Assembly (NCBI GenBank): GCA_030374735.1
Contig: JASCIV010000580.1
Coordinates: forward strand, 1 to 16,211
DNA length: 16,211 bases
Direction of reading: 5' to 3'
Origin: Gracilaria caudata
Taxonomy: Eukaryota; Rhodophyta; Florideophyceae; Gracilariales; Gracilariaceae
This document shows positions 1 to 8,546 of the stretch, piece by piece. The notes beneath the pieces are model-generated. The model searched no databases, was not told the origin of the DNA, and saw only the letters and a list, made by a program, of their open reading frames with translations. Position 1 is the stretch's first letter; each line of letters opens with the position of its first letter. A program made the translations under genes and the position numbers.

Positions 1-541
1 GAGGCAAACCATCTCTACATACTATGCACTTCTACTGTGCATACTACTACTCCGCATATGCGTTCCACGTGTACAACTCACCTACCGCTCGGCCAACCAA
101 CCCTTCTATCCTTGCACCCACACACGTGTCACACCCGCACGGCCCTCGCGCACGCGCCTTGCTGGAGTGCACAGCGCACGCATTGCTGTAGCGCCGTGCC
201 TCGCTGTGGCGCACCGCATCGCGCACGCGCCTGCGCGACGCCCTCGTACACGTATCACACCGCTCGGTCCACTATACCACACTCTATCAGGATCAACGTT
301 TCTCCCATCAACGCGCTGCCGATGCGAGCGCTGGACGGGGGGCAGGTGGTGCTGCTGGCGGTGGAGTCGATGCACAGGCGTTGTGTCCGCCTCGTTGCAG
401 GACCCCATGAACCGTCAAGGTGTTGCTGCTGCTCGTGATGGAGGAGGCAAAAAGAGCGACAGCAAGGGTGGGGGAGGGCAAAAAGGAACAACGGCAGGGA
501 GAGCGCTGTGCAAAATGGGTACAAACTTTACCACTAATCTC
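1..541. other. GC-rich, CAC-rich flank without a supported gene
   Basis: This stretch lies beyond the 3' end of the minus-strand gene that stops at 542. It is rich in CAC/GCGC words; the 13-mer TCGCGCACGCGCC occurs twice (near 148 and 220), and CACACGTGTCACACC near 121 has a diverged copy near 249. Open frames on both strands are compositional: they have no conserved motif and overlap one another. The part after 440 probably holds the 3' UTR of the minus-strand gene. I see no RNA gene. Confidence 0.5.
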
Positions 542-2107
542 TCATTTTCGCTCGTTTGTCTTTTCCGCGACGTCTTCAAGCAGTGTTTTGACCAAGTGGT
601 CGAAGGACTCATACTTTTTCAAGCTGGAGATGTGTGCGGGGTCACAACCCTTTCTCTTAGCGTCCTGGTACTTTTCGATAGACTCTTCCAGCATACGTGT
701 AGCTTTCATTAAAGATGAATGGTACTTCATTGTGTCCTGCAAAGAGCTGCTACCAGCTCCTGAAGTGAAATGGTCTTCACTACTCTTCTCCCTTCGATGA
801 TACTCTTTCCCGTGTATGTCCACTTTTCTTTCATACCCCGTTGCAAAGCGGTTCATTGAAGAATTGATACCGGATAATACTTCGTAAGCAACGTCATCGC
901 TACTACTTCGTTGAGACTTCGTCCGCTTCGACGCCTGTGACCCATCCCCGCCACTGGAACATCTTCGCTTTCTTCATAGTACACCCTTTAAGTTACGAGC
1001 CACCCCCAAACTCCCACCGGCATTGCTTGGCAGCCCTTGTGTCATGAATTGCCCCACTACTCGATCTACATCCACAAAATCAAGCCCAAAGATCACATAG
1101 GTAATTAAGGTGCGGCGACCAACAGCGGAGAGTTCTTTAGTTCGTGCATTGACGTGGCAGAAATCCTTAAACGGCAGCTCACCGTTGTTTCCAGAAACGT
1201 TATAGTTTCCAACAACCTTCGTCCAAACACTGGTGTTTTCCCTCCAAACAGAGGCCAACTTTGGCCCTGTACGCTTCGTCAACGGTAACAATCCAGGGCA
1301 TACATGAGTCAAGGGATTTGGGAAATTCTGACTAGGAACAAATGTCGGGTTATTAAAAGGCTTTGCGATACGCTCCCAAAGATCATCGTGTCGAATGTCG
1401 GAATCTTGTTGCTCCTTTGAAATGGTGGTGGCCAGCGTTGAGATCTGCTGTTTTGCTTCGTCATCATCCGAAATTAGCAGGAGCAACCTAGCAAAATCGT
1501 CCTCATTAAAGTCCAACGACGTTGATTTCTCCCTCACTGAGCCCACATTTTGAACTTCTCTACAAGTTGCTCCCCCAAATTGTTCTGCAGCGGTTAGAGC
1601 GTTCGGCGTAAACATTCGAAGAAATTCTGCTTGTTCTTTCTTCGGTAACACATCAAGCAGCACAGAAACTGGCGGAACGCTCTTCATGGGAGCATTGTGT
1701 TTCACTTTCAGATGCAGGTTCACTTCGATGGGAAGTATTGCCTCTAAAATCTTGAGAGGCATAATGTTACGCTCCGATTCACTCAGTACATGTAGCATAA
1801 GTCGCGCTCTTGGGACGTCAACTTTCCCAGTTGCCGGTCGTCGTATATTGTCGTCTCGTAACAGAGTCTTTAGCTCTTTTTTGCTACGAGTTTGGACAAA
1901 ATCGTATGCAAATTGAAGTTCTTCCTGTAATGTGGTGAGACGCAGCTTTTGAAAGTTTTGACGAAAAGGAGAAATGGTGGAGCCAAGTGAAAAATTTTTG
2001 AAAGACGGGGACTGAAAAATGTGTTCGGAGTTCGTGATGGCTTCTTTGCGTGTAAGTAAGGATTCTTCACGCATTTCAGCGTGTTTAACCTCATCATCCG
2101 AGTTCAT
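542..2107 (-). CDS. Unrecognised nuclear-type protein, probably two exons (exons 2107..1004 and 934..542)
   Basis: Function not recognised. The frame is open from the ATG at 2107 (start MNSDDEVKHAEM) to a TGA at 974-976, then continues in the same frame to the stop at 542-544. The downstream part has biased, protein-like composition: a basic stretch (ASKRTKSQR), a Ser/Asp run, then a helical, charged C-terminus (LEESIEKYQDAKRK, HLVKTLLEDVAEK). A 69-nt intron at 1003..935 (GTGGCT...GGTCACAG) would remove the TGA and keep frame, giving 498 aa. The region around residues 243-360 (LWERIAKPFNNPTF, SVWTKVVGNYNVSG, FKDFCHVN) is Trp-rich and helical. From memory it resembles SANT/Myb-like proteins that occur in many copies in oomycetes and algae, with a basic linker and a helical tail; this is weak. 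An ATG at 2350 would add 81 residues, but these look like translated pyrimidine-rich leader. Without splicing the product would be 377 aa. Confidence 0.6.
935..1003 (-). other. Candidate 69-nt intron removing an in-frame TGA
   Basis: On the minus strand the segment starts GTGGCT and ends GGTCACAG, and 69 is a multiple of three. Joining its flanks fuses codon GGG (Gly368) to GCG (Ala) with no frame change and no stop. It contains CGTAAC as a possible branch point and the TGA at 974-976. The acceptor is good and the donor is weak. The alternatives are a real stop, readthrough, or an inactivating mutation. Confidence 0.35.
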
Positions 2108-3713
2108 GGCATGAGAGTCAGGTTCGAAGACAGAAAACCAAAGATGCTGTGAGACCAAGTAACGGAGAAGATGAAAAAAATGGGAATGTGTGTGGGGCAA
2201 AAGGAATCGGGGAAGTGGAGGCCGAAGGGGTGCGTTGCTATTTGTTGTTGGGACAACACAAAGCCACACCGCGTCGTACTTTTCGTATAATCCTGCTGCC
2301 GAGGTAGCTACGTTGGTTCTTCGACGTTCTTCGGTTCGTGAACATTCCACGTGCGCAAGTGTGTCACTGGCACGCAGCTATCGAAAATACAGTCTGCAAA
2401 TTGGATGCTAATAGATCCAGTTCTTATGGGAATGAAGCTATTTGATCTATTTTCTATGGAAAGCTGCTCAAGAATACTTGAATAGAAAGGTATAATTTGG
2501 ACTACGTCGCCAAAGCGATTTTTGATATTAGGTATCCCGACAGCTACTTGTAACGGCCTCATTCGCCAGTTTTTTTGCTTCAAGATTTTTGGGGACAGTC
2601 TTTTGGTAGTGAGAGCTATTCATATGCCTTAGTCTAAAACAAAATATGAGGCAAAGGAGACCTTAAAAATTTACTTTTTCCTTAACTTTAGGGTCCAAAT
2701 TTTGTCAAACTTTTTGTAATTGCCTACTATATTTTGCCAATTGTAGTATTCTATAAAGTAATGTCTTGAAATAGATACGTGCTTCTTGGTTACTGCCAAA
2801 AAAGGGATAAAACGAAAATGACTTTCGGCGAAAGACCAAAACGAAATGTAGCAATTTTAATCGAAAACGATGCATTGTCATCTGTAGAGTAAGCTGTGCT
2901 GCAAAGTTAAATCTGTAATTTTATTCTTAAACTACTTTACAGTACTAAATCAAATTATCAGTCGTCATTTTTACAAAAAGCAGTAAATGCTAATAGTGCC
3001 AAAAAAACGCTATTTTCCGTAGCCTCCGGTTTTATTCGTTATAATTGCGTTGTCAACATGTACAGCAAAAAGATCAGATATCAGTCACATGTTTAAACCT
3101 GGAGCTGAGCTCAGCGGCGAAGAAGGACAAGCCTTGAAGTTCGAGAGTGCCTAGCATGGGGCAAGTCCAATATTTCTTATTTCAAAGAGCATCAAAAACC
3201 GCATGCAGTGGCCGTACTGCAACAATTGCAGAATGAACGAATTTTGCTTTTGTCTGGTCACCGACTGTACAAAAAGCAAGTATAGGTCCACCAATCGTGG
3301 CTTTCCTTTCAATTTAATGCTTTTTGAAAGATACAGTTCTAAATATCTGAAAATGTTTAAAACGTTTGCAATTATTGCCATCTTATGAATACGATGGCTG
3401 TCAGGTATCATACGTAGGTATCTTAGAGCATAACCTAAGATAAGTTTTGACACCCACAACTGGTGATCAAAAGTACTGTACCTATACTCTCCGCTCCTGA
3501 TTGTTCTTATCGCTCTCTGCACAAGGCCCCAATGCTTATCGCCCACAACTGCATCCCTGTTTTTTGTTCTTGCGTTCCGCTCCCTTTGTAACTGTTCTCC
3601 AAGGGTGCTCTACAGGCCATCTTTCAATCGCTTAGCTTCCTTTATTCGAACGTTATTATCGTTTGTGACGTTCCCCCGCTCCTCTCTAGAATTTTTTGCA
3701 ATCATCTGTTACA
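2108..3713. other. Intergenic region with AT-rich core
   Basis: This separates two divergently transcribed genes. Bases 2120-2300, read on the minus strand, are pyrimidine-rich and suit the leader or promoter of the gene starting at 2107. Bases 2590-3060 are strongly AT-rich with many A and T runs and no long frame. Bases 3560-3713 are the leader of the plus-strand gene at 3714, again pyrimidine-rich (TTCCCCCGCTCCTCTCTAG near 3671). A 131-codon minus-strand frame at 3151-3546 has no recognisable motif and was not called. No RNA gene was recognised. Confidence 0.5.
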
Positions 3714-5117
3714 ATGACACAACTATTGCCAAAGGATGAACAGCCTCTGGTGACTGTCAAGGATTACCGCCCGTCTTGTCACAGTTCAAGTAGCGATGCC
3801 CCAGAGAGCACAGATGATGAGTTCGACTTCGAGGTCGACAAGCCTTGCCCATTCACCGACGTTCCCAAGAAATCTAGGTTTGGAAAACTCTTTTTCACGC
3901 GCAACGCAAAAGGTTTGTGGGGGGAGAGGCCTATTGTCACTACCGTGGAAAGCCCCTTCAGGCTTCGATGTTGGGCAATCAGCGGCCCAGATGAACTCTG
4001 CGACGAAAGAGTAGAGGGAGAGCCGTTCAACATGGACGACGATGTCATTGTCCCAATGACCGGCTTGAGTCTTCTTTCTTCTAAGCGGGGAGTTTTTCAT
4101 CGACGTCGAAGACCCAAGGCGAGCTCTGGCAAAATGTCCCCGCTTCAAAAATCACACGTCAAGGTTATTCCTCCACCTTACCCTGAACCCCCCAACCGCT
4201 CCCTGACTGTAACTTCGCGTGTCACAAGGTCTCCAGGCGTGGATGTCAACGACATGCTCAACACGGAAGGGCGAATGGTGGAAGATCCTCCTGGCCTGTC
4301 TGACACTTCAGACAGCGAATCATTGCTTTCTGTCAATTACAAGCCATCTACGGACAGCTCCAAGTCAACATCAATTAATTTTTGTTTGCGGTCCGAAGAG
4401 GACAGCTCTTCGGAAGAGTCACAAGCTGACCCACCTTCTCCCGAACGATCATCTAGATTATATTCAGAGCATTCGAGAATGGAGAACATCTATGACTCAT
4501 CGTTTTTGCCAGCAACTGCCGTCTCGAATCTGGCACAATCCCAAGCACAGGTACAGTCGCTGACATATCAAGTCGAGCAGTTGATGAGTCTGGCCAACAA
4601 TCTTCAGGACCAAATAACTGCCTGCAACAGGGAAAAGATTCACCTGCAGCAGCAGATACAAGTGTTGCAAACGACACAGTGTTCATCAGAAGAGTCAACC
4701 TCACCCCAAAGCTCTACCACTGAAACCAGTCAAGAAACGTCACCAAGACGATCGAGTTTTTCGAAGAAGTGTTTCGGCCGCGAAGAGGAGAGGTTGAGGA
4801 TGGAGCTTTTGGAGGAGAAGCAGAAAAGCGCGGGGATACAGCTTGAGAATGAGAGACTTCTTGGGGTGATCTTCAGGCTCAAATGTGAAATGGATCTCGA
4901 GCACTGCCTACACGAAAGGTTCCAAAAGAAGGCTGTTTCTGAGCAGTCTGGAGGCAGATGGCAAAAGATTAGAGAAGTTGTGAGATCTTCAAGTGGTTTA
5001 TGGGATTCCAGGGATGCCAGCAAAAGAGCGGCGTACCAGCGGGGGTGGCCGTTCAGAAGGAGCAAAAGTCGGAAACAAAAAAAGACTGCTTCGTCTTTGG
5101 ATCACTCATCGCCTTGA
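3714..5117 (+). CDS. Serine-rich, coiled-coil protein of unknown function
   Basis: A 467-aa intronless frame. The first ATG in frame is 3714 (MTQLLPKDEQP, context TTACAATGA); upstream in-frame codons lack ATG. The N-terminal half is acidic and Ser/Pro-rich, thus probably disordered, with a basic run RRRRPK near 131-136 and a proline patch PPPYPEPP near 153-160. Two heptad-like stretches follow: about 270-322 (SQAQVQSLTYQVEQLMSL, LQQQIQVLQ) and about 355-405 (EEERLRMELLEEKQK, ENERLLGVIF). They are separated by a Ser/Thr/Glu linker and should form coiled coils. The C-terminus is basic (RRSKSRKQKK, about 448-457), consistent with a nuclear signal or nucleic-acid contact. There is no signal peptide, membrane segment or catalytic motif. 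A scaffold or cytoskeletal/nuclear adaptor role is possible, but I recognise no family. Confidence 0.75.
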   Translation: MTQLLPKDEQPLVTVKDYRPSCHSSSSDAPESTDDEFDFEVDKPCPFTDVPKKSRFGKLFFTRNAKGLWGERPIVTTVESPFRLRCWAISGPDELCDERVEGEPFNMDDDVIVPMTGLSLLSSKRGVFHRRRRPKASSGKMSPLQKSHVKVIPPPYPEPPNRSLTVTSRVTRSPGVDVNDMLNTEGRMVEDPPGLSDTSDSESLLSVNYKPSTDSSKSTSINFCLRSEEDSSSEESQADPPSPERSSRLYSEHSRMENIYDSSFLPATAVSNLAQSQAQVQSLTYQVEQLMSLANNLQDQITACNREKIHLQQQIQVLQTTQCSSEESTSPQSSTTETSQETSPRRSSFSKKCFGREEERLRMELLEEKQKSAGIQLENERLLGVIFRLKCEMDLEHCLHERFQKKAVSEQSGGRWQKIREVVRSSSGLWDSRDASKRAAYQRGWPFRRSKSRKQKKTASSLDHSSP

Positions 5118-5411
5118 AAGGCCCTTTTCGGGTGGCTGCCATGTGCAGCACATGCGGTCTTAGTCTTCGACTCCTAACTGCTGGTGTGCGAACATCGGCT
5201 TCCTAGCTCTTCAAGAGGTTGTAAATGAAATCCCATGTGAATACTGACAATGCCGTCGAGAACACCTACGAGATCTAATACTTCTCGTCGTAGCCAAGTG
5301 CGTGTAGCGTAGCTACCGTTTGGTACTTAGTGGCTGCAGTATAGAGGTGTTATAAGTTGTTGAGTCTTTAGAAAAACCCACGCTTAAGAGTAATTAGCGT
5401 ATGCGCTTCAT

Positions 5412-5415
<4 letters not shown>

Positions 5416-5442
<27 letters not shown>
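5416..5442. repeat. (AG)n microsatellite
   Basis: An uninterrupted AG tract of 27 nt. A second, shorter GA tract of 15 nt lies at 5888-5902 in the same intergenic region. Both could be length-polymorphic; a role as GAGA-type promoter sequence for the downstream gene is speculative. Confidence 0.95.
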
Positions 5443-5887
5443 AAATGCGGTGCACCATACTTGCGGGCTGATGTTTGATATTCGGAAGGGATCTTGTGCA
5501 GTAGTTGCTTTCTGTTTTGCTCCCTGGAACTTGTTTATCTTGTGCAACATTCGCAGCGAAGAGCAACAGAAGGGTCCAACTACGGTGCGTTACTAAGTCC
5601 ACACTCAAAACAAGAGTCTGGCATAGATACGTCATGTCATCTCAGCTGCTGCGGTAATCATTGGAATCCCGGCAGTAGCGACGACCATCTCTCTCATGCC
5701 TTTCTTCTTCGCTAGGGAATGAAGGCTAGATGCTCGGTGATCTGACTTCTACACCCAGTTTATAGATGGTTCAAAGCCTTGGGGGCTCTATTCCAGGTTC
5801 CAACCGTCATCTGAATGAAGCAGACGTGACGAAGCTGTGGGATCTACAGCCAATTGTCAGCGTCCATCTTGGCAACCTGGAGTTCGT

Positions 5888-5902
5888 GAGAGAGAGAGAG
5901 AG
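5888..5902. repeat. Short (GA)n tract
   Basis: A 15-nt GA tract about 210 bp upstream of the RlmN start codon. Confidence 0.9.
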
Positions 5903-6112
5903 GCGCGTGTATTTCGCCTTCGAGGGTAGTGAGGGAAGAGCGGATGTAGAATTGGTTCCTCGATAAAATGCATTTTTTTTGCTGCCCAGATTTGCAGATG
6001 GCATAGATATGACCCTGACGATGAACCTCGCAGATCCTTTCTCCTTTCCATTCCTGTTCGGAGATTTTCGGAAGGCTTCTTTGCATTCCGCGACGAAGAG
6101 TGCATAAGGTGC

Positions 6113-7654
6113 ATGTTATCTTGCTCTTTCAGAAAACTTTCGAGTGTCGTTTGCAAAAGGATAAAGGGAACAACGTCCAGCATGTTTTACGGAAGAGTTA
6201 GTTTGCTTCGCTCCAACTCAACGAGAATGTATGCGTTTCTGTCAAACCCATTGTTTCTTCCGTCTAGGCACTCTTGTATGACACGCTCACTTCTTACAAA
6301 ACCTTTAGTGTGTGCACAACTGACGAAGTCACATACGCATTCTTCCCGCAATTCCACACAAGGGAGAAAAAGACGACTTGCTACAGAACGGAGCGTGCAT
6401 CCAGACGGAAGGATCCATCATCTAAAGGTAGATGTGAGTCCAGACATGGTTAACTTCAAACCGTTTGAACTCCCAATAGATTCAAGCGGAATGGTGGTAC
6501 TCAAGTGCCTGACTTTGCCCGAGATGGAAGACTGGGTCGAAAACGGTCTTGGTGAGAAACGGTTTCGTGCAAGACAGCTCTGGCAATGGATGTACAAAGC
6601 AGAGCGACTGGCAGCCACTTTCGACGAAATGACCGATTTGTCAAAGTCTTTTCGCGAAACGTTGAAAAGGCATGCTCGACTGGATGCCCTCGGTCTGAAC
6701 TCCGTGCACAAGAGCGCGGATGGAACTCGGAAGATAACATTCCGATTGGATTCCGGAGGTGCGATTGAAACTGTGCTTATTCCAGCCGACGGTCGCACTA
6801 CGATTTGCGTGTCCAGTCAATGGGGATGTGCCTTGAACTGTCAGTTTTGTCTCACAGGACGGACTGGTTATAAGCGATCATTGACACACGGAGAGATTGT
6901 GGATCAGTTGGTACAGTCGATGCGTCTGTTCGGAGCGGAGAGTAGGATCACGAATGTGGTGTTTATGGGTGAAGGGGAGCCAGCTCACAATCTCGATAAC
7001 GTTCTTCGGGCGGTGGATACAATGACACACGACCAAGGGCTACACATCAGCCCAAGAAAGGTCACGGTGTCTACATCCGGATTAGTACCGGAAATCAAGC
7101 GGTTTGCAAATGAAAGTAGGGCAAATCTTGCAGTATCTTTACACGCTACGAATGACGAGTTGAGGAGCTGGCTGATGCCGATCAACCGAAAGTACGGTCT
7201 ATCGGAACTGATGCAAACACTACGCGACGTATTCCCTCGTAAACACGGGCAGCAGCGCAAGGTTATGTTCCAATACGTGATGCTGAAGGGGGTGAACGAC
7301 TCGCTGCAGGACGCGAAGGAGCTGTTACGGCTGACAGCTGGAGTGCCTTGCAAAGTGAACTTGATTCAGTTCAATTCGCATGAGGGCACCGAGTTTGAGG
7401 CTAGTGATGAAGGTACGATGTTGGCATTCCAGGAGTATCTTAGTGGAAAGGGGTTGACGGTGACGATTCGACGCTCCAGAGGCGACGACAAGATGATGGC
7501 ATGCGGGCAATTGGGGAGGCTTGGTAGCGTACAGGCGCCGCGTCTGCGGGTGCCCGACAGATACGCACATGTGGTGCGAGGAACGGCGTATGCGAAACGA
7601 GGCGGAGGCCAGGGTAGTGTGCGGGCGGTGGGTACCACAGCCAGAAACGCTTAG
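6113..7654 (+). CDS. rlmN: RlmN-family radical SAM RNA methyltransferase, probably organelle-targeted
   Basis: A 513-aa protein. RlmN enzymes use a radical-SAM mechanism to put a methyl group on C2 of adenosine, in bacteria at 23S rRNA A2503 and tRNA A37. All hallmarks are present: the [4Fe-4S] ligands Cys239, Cys243 and Cys246 in CALNCQFC, the methyl-carrier Cys464 in MMACGQL, the second catalytic Cys232 in TICVSSQ, the SAM-contact motif GEGEP (286-290) and RGDD before Cys464. Homology starts near residue 131 (LTLPEMEDW, RARQLWQWMY). The preceding ~130 residues are an extension; the first 91 contain no Asp or Glu and are rich in Ser, Arg, Thr and Leu, typical of a plastid or mitochondrial targeting peptide. 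The natural substrate would then be organellar rRNA (inference). The context of the first ATG is weak; Met24 (6182) could also serve and still leaves a targeting-like sequence. A basic tail of ~45 residues after the catalytic Cys is beyond the bacterial length. Confidence 0.95.
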   Translation: MLSCSFRKLSSVVCKRIKGTTSSMFYGRVSLLRSNSTRMYAFLSNPLFLPSRHSCMTRSLLTKPLVCAQLTKSHTHSSRNSTQGRKRRLATERSVHPDGRIHHLKVDVSPDMVNFKPFELPIDSSGMVVLKCLTLPEMEDWVENGLGEKRFRARQLWQWMYKAERLAATFDEMTDLSKSFRETLKRHARLDALGLNSVHKSADGTRKITFRLDSGGAIETVLIPADGRTTICVSSQWGCALNCQFCLTGRTGYKRSLTHGEIVDQLVQSMRLFGAESRITNVVFMGEGEPAHNLDNVLRAVDTMTHDQGLHISPRKVTVSTSGLVPEIKRFANESRANLAVSLHATNDELRSWLMPINRKYGLSELMQTLRDVFPRKHGQQRKVMFQYVMLKGVNDSLQDAKELLRLTAGVPCKVNLIQFNSHEGTEFEASDEGTMLAFQEYLSGKGLTVTIRRSRGDDKMMACGQLGRLGSVQAPRLRVPDRYAHVVRGTAYAKRGGGQGSVRAVGTTARNA

Positions 7655-7690
7655 GAGTGCAACTACACAACAAAGAGGAAACTTGCGGTG

Positions 7691-8164
7691 CTATCGGGGC
7701 TTTGAGGAGTCATCGCCGGTAATGGATCGCCACAGATGCGAAATCGAAGTCGAAACGCGAGCCGAAACGGCGGCCACGCTGAGCGAGAAATCCGAGAGCA
7801 TACGCGAGGCAAAGCGCTGCGTATCGCGCACGCAGTGCGGGCGGGTAACGGTGCGCACGAGCGAGACACAGGCTTCAGATTGCTTGGCGACCATGCGTGA
7901 CAGCAGCGATGCGGAGGACGGCGCGGACTGAGTGCGAGCGGCGGGCGGTGGGGGGCGAGAGGCGGGCGGTCGCGAAGGCGGCGGGGTTGGAGAGGCGCCA
8001 TTGGCGGCAGCGTGGCGGGTGGCGGCGCGGAGGACGGCGCGCTCGCAGGCCAGGAATTCGCCGATCTTGTCGGCGCAGGCGGCGGAGGAGCCGCTGCTCT
8101 CGACGCAGCGCAGCATGGCGCGGAACTTGACGCCGCACGCGCCCGCGTCCGGCGGCGGAGCCAT
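7691..8164 (-). CDS. Twin CX9C (CHCH-type) protein with Pro-rich linker and C-terminal extension
   Basis: A 157-aa protein encoded in a GC-rich stretch where several frames are open. I chose this frame because its N-terminus has four cysteines at residues 10, 20, 30 and 40, a regular C-x9-C-x9-C-x9-C. Two helices with CX9C spacing (GVKFRAMLR and ADKIGEFLA between the cysteines) are the mark of twin-CX9C proteins, which are oxidised by Mia40/CHCHD4 and retained in the mitochondrial intermembrane space, often as respiratory-chain assembly factors. There is no N-terminal presequence, as usual for the family. A Pro/Ala/Ser linker follows (about 55-85), then about 70 residues with two more cysteines (99, 111) and amphipathic helical character; most family members are shorter. 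I cannot name the subfamily. The stop is 36 bp from the RlmN stop (tail to tail), and the start faces Sar1 across 382 bp. Confidence 0.7.
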   Translation of the reverse strand: MAPPPDAGACGVKFRAMLRCVESSGSSAACADKIGEFLACERAVLRAATRHAAANGASPTPPPSRPPASRPPPPAARTQSAPSSASLLSRMVAKQSEACVSLVRTVTRPHCVRDTQRFASRMLSDFSLSVAAVSARVSTSISHLWRSITGDDSSKPR

Positions 8165-8546
8165 CGCGTCGGAAGAGGACGTCGCGGTTGCCCAGAGACG
8201 GTCTCGGTGCTAACGGAGGTCCAAACCTTTGCATGCATAGCCGCGCCACGCCGCCACAGCGCCACATCTCCACAGCGCCACGCCGCCACCGATCGGGCGC
8301 AGTCGACGGAGTCAATCAACGCCGTCTGTAAGCGAGATGTAAGCGTCGCTGCGCGCGCACAGCACCAGCCAAGCACGCAGCAGCTGCCGCTGTTGCCACG
8401 ACAGGCGCACGGCGGCGCAGCCAACGCGCTCTGCGCCACTTAAATCAATCGCGCGCCCTCCACCAGACCGCCATCCTCGCCATTGCCCACCGCTCTCCCC
8501 CTTCTCCCCCGCCCTCCCTTCCCTTCCCCTCCGTCATCGCGCCACC
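8165..8546. promoter_or_regulatory. Divergent promoter region between twin-CX9C and Sar1 genes
   Basis: 382 bp between two start codons on opposite strands, so both genes must draw their promoters from here. It is GC-rich and contains TGCATGCA near 8231-8238, a 15-nt direct repeat (GCGCCACGCCGCCAC at 8243-8257 and 8275-8289, period 32), and next to Sar1 a 40-nt pyrimidine run at 8493-8532 broken by one G. The last is probably the Sar1 5' leader. The Sar1 ATG has an ideal context, GCGCCACCATG. I see no clear TATA box; CTTAAATC at 8440-8447 is the only A/T-rich patch. Confidence 0.6.
8243..8289. repeat. 15-nt direct repeat, 32-bp period, in promoter region
   Basis: GCGCCACGCCGCCAC occurs exactly at 8243-8257 and again at 8275-8289. 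The spacer carries two further GCGCCAC/CTCCAC partial copies. It may be a duplicated factor-binding site or simple GC-rich drift. Confidence 0.85.

Larger units (their letters stand above)
5118..6112. other. Intergenic region with two GA microsatellites
   Basis: This 1-kb gap lies between two plus-strand genes and should hold the 3' UTR of the coiled-coil gene and the promoter and leader of the RlmN gene. Apart from the two GA tracts (5416-5442 and 5888-5902) I see no structured element. Short frames on either strand are unsupported. Near 5965-5985 there is an A/T-rich stretch (AAAATGCATTTTTTTT) about 130 bp upstream of the RlmN start that could belong to its promoter. Confidence 0.5.

Noticed and set aside
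37..712. Several overlapping frames on both strands in the GC/CAC-rich flank
   Set aside because: They overlap one another, have skewed Cys/His/Thr or Arg content from base composition, and show no domain.
2308..2583. 91-codon minus-strand frame upstream of the 542-2107 gene
   Set aside because: No motif, overlaps the presumed promoter and leader of that gene.
3151..3546. 131-codon minus-strand frame (begins MGDKHWGLVQRAI)
   Set aside because: AT-rich, no recognised motif, no homologue that I recall. A frame of this size is expected by chance in a 1.6-kb gap.
7663..8443. Longer frames overlapping the twin-CX9C gene, including a 258-codon minus frame and a 143-codon plus frame
   Set aside because: They are Ala/Arg/Pro-rich by-products of GC-rich DNA. 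Only the 157-codon frame has a structured cysteine pattern.
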